A model generated the notes under the pieces. That model saw nothing but the letters and a program-made list of their open reading frames with translations. It was not told the DNA's origin and did not search any database. Of a stretch of 64,000 bases of DNA, positions 59,800-64,000 are shown in pieces. The number at the start of each line of letters is the position of its first letter. Within the stretch, counting starts at the first letter, position 1. Position numbers and translations under genes: made by a program. This DNA is from Bacteroidales bacterium (lineage in GTDB: Bacteria; Bacteroidota; Bacteroidia; Bacteroidales; WCHB1-69), in NCBI GenBank assembly GCA_024686335.1, contig JAILCI010000022.1:1-64000 (forward strand), written 5' to 3'.

Positions 59800-61080
59800 A
59801 TGAAAAGAGACGAACAGATTTTCAATCTTATCCAACAAGAGCGTCAACGTCAGACAAACGGTATTGAGTTGATCGCCTCTGAGAATTTTGTCAGTGACCA
59901 GGTAATGGAAGCCATGGGCTCTGTGATGACTAATAAGTATGCTGAAGGCCTTCCTGGCAAGCGTTACTATGGTGGTTGCCAAATCGTTGACCAGTCAGAA
60001 CAACTGGCTATCGACAGAGTGAAACAACTTTTCGGTTGCGAATGGGCTAACGTTCAACCTCACTCCGGTGCACAGGCCAACATGGCTGTTTTGCTGGCAT
60101 GCCTTAAACCAGGCGATACCTTCATGGGCCTCGACCTCAACCACGGTGGTCACCTTTCCCACGGTTCCCCAGTTAACTCTTCCGGTATCCTCTATCGTCC
60201 TGTAGCATATCAGGTTGATGAGGAGACTGGTTGTATTAACTATGACACTATGGAGGAAGTTGCACTCCGCGAGAAACCGAAGTTGATCATCGGTGGTGCT
60301 TCCGCCTATAGCCGTGACTGGGATTGGGCACGTATGCGTCAAATCGCTGACAAGATCGGTGCTATCCTGATGGCCGACATCTCTCACCCTGCCGGACTTA
60401 TCGCTAAGGGTCTCCTTAACAACGCTGTGGCTCATTGTCATATCGTTACCACGACCACTCACAAGACCCTCCGTGGACCTCGTGGCGGTCTGATCATGTT
60501 AGGCAAAGACTTTGAGAATCCGTGGGGCAAGACCACTCCGAAGGGCGTTGTGAAGATGATGTCCCAACTGTTGGATTCTGCCGTATTCCCGGGTTGCCAG
60601 GGCGGTCCTCTGGAGCACGTGATCGCAGCTAAGGCTGTCGCTTTCGGCGAGGCACTCACCGACGAGTATGCACAATATGTTAAACAGGTGAAACTCAACG
60701 CAGCTGCTATGGCTGACGCTTTCGTGAAGAGAGGCTACAAGGTCATCTCTAACGGTACCGACAACCACTTGATGCTCATCGACCTCCGTACCAAGTTCCC
60801 TGAACTGACTGGTAAGGTGGCTGAGAACACTCTCGTGAAGGCTGACATCACCATCAACAAGAACATGGTTCCGTTTGACACTCGTTCAGCATTCCAGACC
60901 TCTGGTATCCGCGTGGGTACTCCCGCTATCACCACTCGTGGTCTTAAAGAGAACGACATGGACGGCATTGTCGGCATGATCGACGCTATCCTCTGCGATG
61001 TTGAGAATGAAGAACTCATCGCTAAGACCCGCAAACAGGTCAATGAGATGATGTGCGAACGTCCTCTCTTCGCTTGGTAG
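59800..61080 (+). CDS. glyA: Serine hydroxymethyltransferase
   Basis: A 426-residue PLP enzyme that converts serine and tetrahydrofolate to glycine and methylene-tetrahydrofolate. It has the N-terminal [20 protein letters not shown] and [15 protein letters not shown]. The PLP lysine region is [17 protein letters not shown]. The C-terminal region ends [18 protein letters not shown]. Length is normal. It is monocistronic, with its own promoter and a strong terminator. Codon use looks more biased than in its neighbours, consistent with high expression. Confidence 0.98.
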   Translation: MKRDEQIFNLIQQERQRQTNGIELIASENFVSDQVMEAMGSVMTNKYAEGLPGKRYYGGCQIVDQSEQLAIDRVKQLFGCEWANVQPHSGAQANMAVLLACLKPGDTFMGLDLNHGGHLSHGSPVNSSGILYRPVAYQVDEETGCINYDTMEEVALREKPKLIIGGASAYSRDWDWARMRQIADKIGAILMADISHPAGLIAKGLLNNAVAHCHIVTTTTHKTLRGPRGGLIMLGKDFENPWGKTTPKGVVKMMSQLLDSAVFPGCQGGPLEHVIAAKAVAFGEALTDEYAQYVKQVKLNAAAMADAFVKRGYKVISNGTDNHLMLIDLRTKFPELTGKVAENTLVKADITINKNMVPFDTRSAFQTSGIRVGTPAITTRGLKENDMDGIVGMIDAILCDVENEELIAKTRKQVNEMMCERPLFAW

Positions 61081-61096
61081 TAGGTTCTTAATGACT

Positions 61097-61142
61097 AAAG
61101 CGGGCGATCCGTGCTTCCCAGAAGCCACCGCCCGCTTTTTAT
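61097..61142 (+). terminator. Terminator of glyA
   Basis: AAAGCGGGCG (61097-61106) pairs with CGCCCGCTTT (61129-61138), with an inner stem GCTTC (61113-61117)/GAAGC (61121-61125) and a T-run after. Confidence 0.92.
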
Positions 61143-61183
61143 TTTTATACAATATTATATATAACCATTAACTTAACAAAACC

Positions 61184-61828
61184 ATGATGTCAGATTATGT
61201 CTTGCTCGGCGCTAAACAGAGGATGATTGAGTCTCTGAGAACCAAGGGAATTACCGATGAGAATGTCCTCTCTGCCTTTGATAAGGTGGAGCGTCATCGC
61301 TTTATGGATTCCTTCCTTTGGAATAAAGCATACGAGGAGACGGCCCTGAAACTGCCTATGGGTCAGACCATTTCACATCCTTATACCGTTGCATTCCAGT
61401 CACAGCTTCTCCAAATCACTAAAGGTCTCAAGGTGCTGGAGATAGGCACGGGTTCCGGATTTCAGGCGGCTATCTTAAGTGCCATGGGAGCAAAAGTCTT
61501 CACCATCGAACGTCAGATGGTACTGTATCAAAAGACATCTAAGTTGCTGGAACAAATGGATAACCGAATCTATACCGCATTTGGTGACGGTTTCCATGGA
61601 ATACCTAGATTTGCTCCTTATGACCGTATTATCGTCACTTGTGGTGCCTCTGAGATACCGCAAACACTATTGGGACAGTTGGCTGTCAACGGTCTTATGG
61701 TAGTGCCCGTCGGTGAACCTTCACAGACGATGACAAGACTGAAAAAACTTGAAGATGGCACATTCGAGGAGGAGACCTACGGCGATTTTCTCTTCGTTCC
61801 TATGCTGAAAAGTAGAGTAACTTTTTAA
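61184..61828 (+). CDS. pcm: Protein-L-isoaspartate O-methyltransferase
   Basis: A 214-residue SAM-dependent methyltransferase that repairs isoaspartyl residues in damaged proteins. It has PMGQTISHPYTVAFQSQLL and the SAM-binding VLEIGTGSGFQAAIL (about residues 85-99). The post-I region is VFTIERQMVLYQKTSKLL and the closing part is YDRIIVTCGASEIP with GLMVVPVGE. Two adjacent ATG codons, 61184 and 61187, are possible starts. The only feature in the short gap before it is the glyA terminator. Confidence 0.94.
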   Translation: MMSDYVLLGAKQRMIESLRTKGITDENVLSAFDKVERHRFMDSFLWNKAYEETALKLPMGQTISHPYTVAFQSQLLQITKGLKVLEIGTGSGFQAAILSAMGAKVFTIERQMVLYQKTSKLLEQMDNRIYTAFGDGFHGIPRFAPYDRIIVTCGASEIPQTLLGQLAVNGLMVVPVGEPSQTMTRLKKLEDGTFEEETYGDFLFVPMLKSRVTF

Positions 61829-61843
61829 TCAGTTCAACACTTT

Positions 61844-62260
61844 TTAGTGCATAATTGCAAACTGCTCGTCGAATTCGAAAGTGCCTGTAGAAGAAAAAAC
61901 AATTCCTTTTAAGATATAGAAACTACTGTCGCTGACAGAATAGCCTACACCGTATATGATCTGGTCGCCAGGAGCGATGAAAGTGCAAAGCGTATCAGTT
62001 TCTAGTTTTTCGGCCTGTTCGTTAAAATAGGCAACAGCCTTCGCGTCATTTTCCTCTTTACTTTCACTAGTGAATGACAATTGTTCATTATAGGTGACTT
62101 GTGAGGATATGCATTCTTCAAAACCGTCCCAGTCGCTGTACTGCATGAGACCTGTATATGCTAAACAACCAATAGAGTAGTGGTTTGTGACAGTTTTGTC
62201 ACCGCATCCCAGTAATAGGATAGCACTGAAGAATAATAAGATAACGGATAATTTCTTCAT
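61844..62260 (-). CDS. Small lipoprotein of unknown function
   Basis: A 138-residue predicted lipoprotein with lipobox LLLGC (C19). The mature part has a few cysteines (YSIGCLAYTG, FEECISSQ) and a predicted beta-rich C-terminal half. No family is recognised. It is transcribed divergently from the nucleotidyltransferase gene, from overlapping promoters, and converges with pcm across 15 bases that hold only a weak CACT/AGTG stem. Confidence 0.72.
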   Translation of the reverse strand: MKKLSVILLFFSAILLLGCGDKTVTNHYSIGCLAYTGLMQYSDWDGFEECISSQVTYNEQLSFTSESKEENDAKAVAYFNEQAEKLETDTLCTFIAPGDQIIYGVGYSVSDSSFYILKGIVFSSTGTFEFDEQFAIMH

Positions 62261-62286
62261 TTGAAAATAGGTAATGATTTGAGCGG

Positions 62287-62294
62287 CAAAAATA
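62287..62294 (-). promoter_or_regulatory. -7 box of the small lipoprotein gene
   Basis: The minus strand reads TATTTTTG, 26 bases before the ATG at 62260. Confidence 0.65.
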
Positions 62295-62307
62295 CTAAAA
62301 AAAATCG

Positions 62308-62315
62308 TATATTTG
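62308..62315 (+). promoter_or_regulatory. -7 box of the nucleotidyltransferase gene (near-leaderless)
   Basis: TATATTTG ends four bases before the first ATG (62320), so if that start is used the leader is nearly absent. Later in-frame ATGs at 62332 and 62344 would give leaders of 10-25 bases. Confidence 0.65.
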
Positions 62316-62319
62316 CACT

Positions 62320-63048
62320 ATGAAATCTGACATGCGAAAGACTATGGGATTCGTCTTTGCGGCAGGACTCGGCACACGTCTCTATCCGTTGACTGCCGAC
62401 CGTCCAAAGGCTTTGGTGAAGTATGATGGTACCACATTGCTGGAAAGAGTGTTGCGCCGTCTTACTGATGCTGGAATAGAACGTATTGTCGTCAATGTGC
62501 ATCATTTTCCTGATCAGATCATCGATTTCCTGAAGAAGCTTCATTTTCCTGCGGACATTATTGTATCCGATGAACGTGCTTATCTCCGTGATACTGCCGG
62601 TGGACTCAAATTCGCTGCGCCATTTCTGAAAGATTGTGATCGCCTCCTTCTGCATAATGTCGATATACTGTCAGATCTCTCTATTGAGAATTTTGTGGAA
62701 GAGCACCTCCGTTCGGGCGCTGATGTCACTCTTGCAGTGAAACAGCGGGAGACCTCGAGATATCTGGTTTTTGACAGCAAAGATATGCGGCTTATCGGGT
62801 GGCACGACCGTCGGACCGATGCGCGTCGCGGAGCCCCTGCGACTTCCGATTCTGTCGAACGAGCATTCAGCGGTATCCATATTATTGACCGCAAAATTGT
62901 GGAATCTATACCATCCGTTGAGAAATCATCCATTACCGATTTTTATCTACAAATCTGCCAAAATTTCAAAATTATTGGTTATGAGCATAATAGCGATTTT
63001 TGGCAAGATGTGGGCAAGTATGATCAGTATATTAACCATCTGAGTTAA
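62320..63048 (+). CDS. Nucleotidyltransferase (MurU/RmlA-like)
   Basis: A sugar-phosphate nucleotidyltransferase of about 234-242 residues. It has the nucleotide-binding signature FAAGLGTRLYPLTADRPKALV and the metal-site Asp in LLHNVDIL (D of NVD). Product-binding segments follow (FSGIHIIDRK and SITDFYLQI). MurU and related enzymes make UDP-MurNAc in cell-wall recycling, or other NDP-sugars; specificity is not visible. The start is uncertain (62320, 62332 or 62344): MGFVFAAG at 62344 best matches the family's N-terminus, while the promoter box allows any of the three. Confidence 0.85.
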   Translation: MKSDMRKTMGFVFAAGLGTRLYPLTADRPKALVKYDGTTLLERVLRRLTDAGIERIVVNVHHFPDQIIDFLKKLHFPADIIVSDERAYLRDTAGGLKFAAPFLKDCDRLLLHNVDILSDLSIENFVEEHLRSGADVTLAVKQRETSRYLVFDSKDMRLIGWHDRRTDARRGAPATSDSVERAFSGIHIIDRKIVESIPSVEKSSITDFYLQICQNFKIIGYEHNSDFWQDVGKYDQYINHLS

Positions 63049-63069
63049 AGATATTTAGATATTGTTTTG

Positions 63070-63082
63070 CCTATTTTAGGCG
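63070..63082 (+). terminator. Weak hairpin after the nucleotidyltransferase gene
   Basis: GCCTA and TAGGC pair around TTT, without a good T-run. Confidence 0.3.
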
Positions 63083-63150
63083 AAGATTCTATATATGAAT
63101 TTTTTTAAAAAGCAATATCATTTTATTTTTTTTATTAACTTTTTTGTGTT

Positions 63151-63158
63151 TATTTTTG
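63151..63158 (+). promoter_or_regulatory. -7 box of dnaA
   Basis: TATTTTTG lies 68 bases before the dnaA ATG at 63227. Confidence 0.6.
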
Positions 63159-63226
63159 CAGCGTGATTTTGATTCGAAAACGAGTCATTTTAATTGTTTA
63201 TATTTTAGTTTTTTAGCCTATAGAAG

Positions 63227-64000
63227 ATGAATAATACCAGTGCAGAAGCAGGAAAAGTGTGGTCTGATTGTTTGAAAATGATAGCCGGCATTGTCGGCGT
63301 TCAGGCTTTTGACAGTTGGTTCGCCCCGTTGATACCATATTCTCTCGAGGACAATGTCCTTACGCTTGTTACTCCAAGTGCTTTCCATAATGAGGTGCTT
63401 GAGCAACTTTATGTTGACGTTCTTAAGGAAGTTATCCACAAGACCCTCGGCCCCAAAGGTCGTCTGAGATATCGTTATCCCGTCGAGTTGAATTCGGATC
63501 CCAAAAAGTCTAAATACCTTACAGAACCTTCATCCTACCGACCGGCAATCTCTAATCCATCTACATTGCCGCCCGTGGACGTCTATAATAAGTCCAATAA
63601 TGAGATTCCAGATCCGTTCGTATTGCCAGGCATCCAACGAATGAAGATCCCATCCAACCTCATTGACAGCATGACGTTCGATAATTATGTGGAGGGAGAC
63701 TGTAACCGTATGGCACGCGCAGCGGGTTGGGCCATCTCCAAAGACCCTGGCACAACTTCATTTAACCCTCTCTTTGTATACTCTGATGTCGGCCTCGGTA
63801 AGACGCACCTCGCCAATGCTATTGGTATTCAGACGAAAATCAACTACCCTGAGAAGATTGTGGTCTATGTGACCGCTGATACCTTCTGTTCTCAATATGT
63901 TCAGGCTGTTAAAAACAATAATATCCAAGACTTCATCTATTTCTATCAGTCTCTGGATATGCTGATCATGGATGATATTCAGTTCATGAGTGGCGGTAAG
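63227..64000 (+). CDS. dnaA: Chromosomal replication initiator DnaA, 5' part
   Basis: The first 258 codons of dnaA; the frame runs off the window end. Domain I (residues about 10-75: FDSWFAPLIPYSLEDNVLTL) is followed by a linker and the AAA+ domain from about 145 (SMTFDNYVEGDCNRMARAAG). The Walker A segment is SDVGLGKT (186-193) and Walker B is LIMDDIQF (246-253). The usual first Gly of GxxGxGKT is Ser here, which still leaves the GLGKT core. DnaA-ATP opens oriC. The ATG at 63227 gives a domain I of normal length. The C-terminal DNA-binding domain is outside the window. Confidence 0.96.
   Translation, partial: MNNTSAEAGKVWSDCLKMIAGIVGVQAFDSWFAPLIPYSLEDNVLTLVTPSAFHNEVLEQLYVDVLKEVIHKTLGPKGRLRYRYPVELNSDPKKSKYLTEPSSYRPAISNPSTLPPVDVYNKSNNEIPDPFVLPGIQRMKIPSNLIDSMTFDNYVEGDCNRMARAAGWAISKDPGTTSFNPLFVYSDVGLGKTHLANAIGIQTKINYPEKIVVYVTADTFCSQYVQAVKNNNIQDFIYFYQSLDMLIMDDIQFMSGGK

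Larger units (their letters stand above)
63049..63226. other. AT-rich region upstream of dnaA (possible origin side)
   Basis: 178 bases, very AT-rich, between the nucleotidyltransferase gene and dnaA, with long T-runs (63110-63150). I saw no TTATCCACA box in it. In many bacteria oriC lies next to dnaA, so this is a candidate only by position; the other flank of dnaA is outside the window. Confidence 0.3.

Overview
The window is chromosomal DNA of an anaerobic member of the Bacteroidales (Bacteroidota). Three kinds of evidence support this. First, about 30 intergenic boxes match the Bacteroidota -7 promoter consensus TAnnTTTG, sited just upstream of start codons on both strands. Second, many families are typical of the phylum: DUF4954, DUF4831, DUF5606, PCMD-type secreted proteins, a type IX secretion sorting tail, GH92, and urocanate hydratase of about 665 residues. 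Third, the metabolism looks anaerobic: 2-oxoacid and indolepyruvate ferredoxin oxidoreductases, rubredoxin, and a rubrerythrin with an N-terminal rubredoxin domain. No tRNA, rRNA or CRISPR array was found.

Layout. 1-140: edge of an IS3-like insertion sequence. 0.2-5.5 kb (+): glnS, an M50-like membrane protease, a secreted protein and a DUF4954 protein. 5.6-7.0 kb (-): a secreted repetitive protein. 7.2-9.9 kb (+): three AraC paralogues, the middle one without its DNA-binding half, with rubredoxin between the first two. 9.9-14.6 kb (-): radical SAM protein, lipoprotein, DUF4831, YugP-like protease and a metal permease. 14.65-15.86 kb (+): an MFS transporter. 15.85-19.95 kb (-): a tight four-gene operon (radical SAM, lipoate ligase, PCMD protein, ATP-grasp-like protein). 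20-28.4 kb: outer-membrane barrel, rubrerythrin, NadR/Ttd14-like ATPase, transglutaminase protein, a decayed gene, cutC, ansA, a frameshifted ORF6N gene and an octamer repeat field. 28.36-31.3 kb (-): korB and korA. 31.4-43 kb: a near-leaderless unknown gene, then on the minus strand a run with hutU and a GH92 glycosidase, a CPBP protease and a carboxyltransferase. 43-49.2 kb (-): iorA, iorB, mreC, mreD and a BamA-like gene, closely packed. 49.3-53.6 kb: tcdA, an orphan CARF-nuclease gene of the Card1/Can2 type, pepE and a DUF819 transporter. 53.7-61.8 kb: a T9SS cargo protein, dus, nadA, hslR, DUF2147, DUF349, glyA and pcm. 61.8-64.0 kb: a lipoprotein, a sugar nucleotidyltransferase and the 5' part of dnaA, which suggests the replication origin is near the right edge.

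How it fits together. Most genes are housekeeping: translation and tRNA modification (glnS, dus, tcdA), NAD synthesis (nadA), one-carbon metabolism (glyA), protein repair (pcm), cell shape (mreCD) and replication (dnaA). They are mixed with peptide and amino-acid fermentation (ansA, pepE, hutU, iorAB, korAB) and glycan breakdown (GH92). The most notable items are the orphan CARF-nuclease with no CRISPR locus in view, a hairpin-repeat family whose stem arms covary, heptamer and octamer tandem arrays confined to intergenic DNA, an AraC-type sensor domain without DNA-binding domain beside two intact paralogues, and a carboxyltransferase whose biotinyl-like tail lacks the acceptor lysine.
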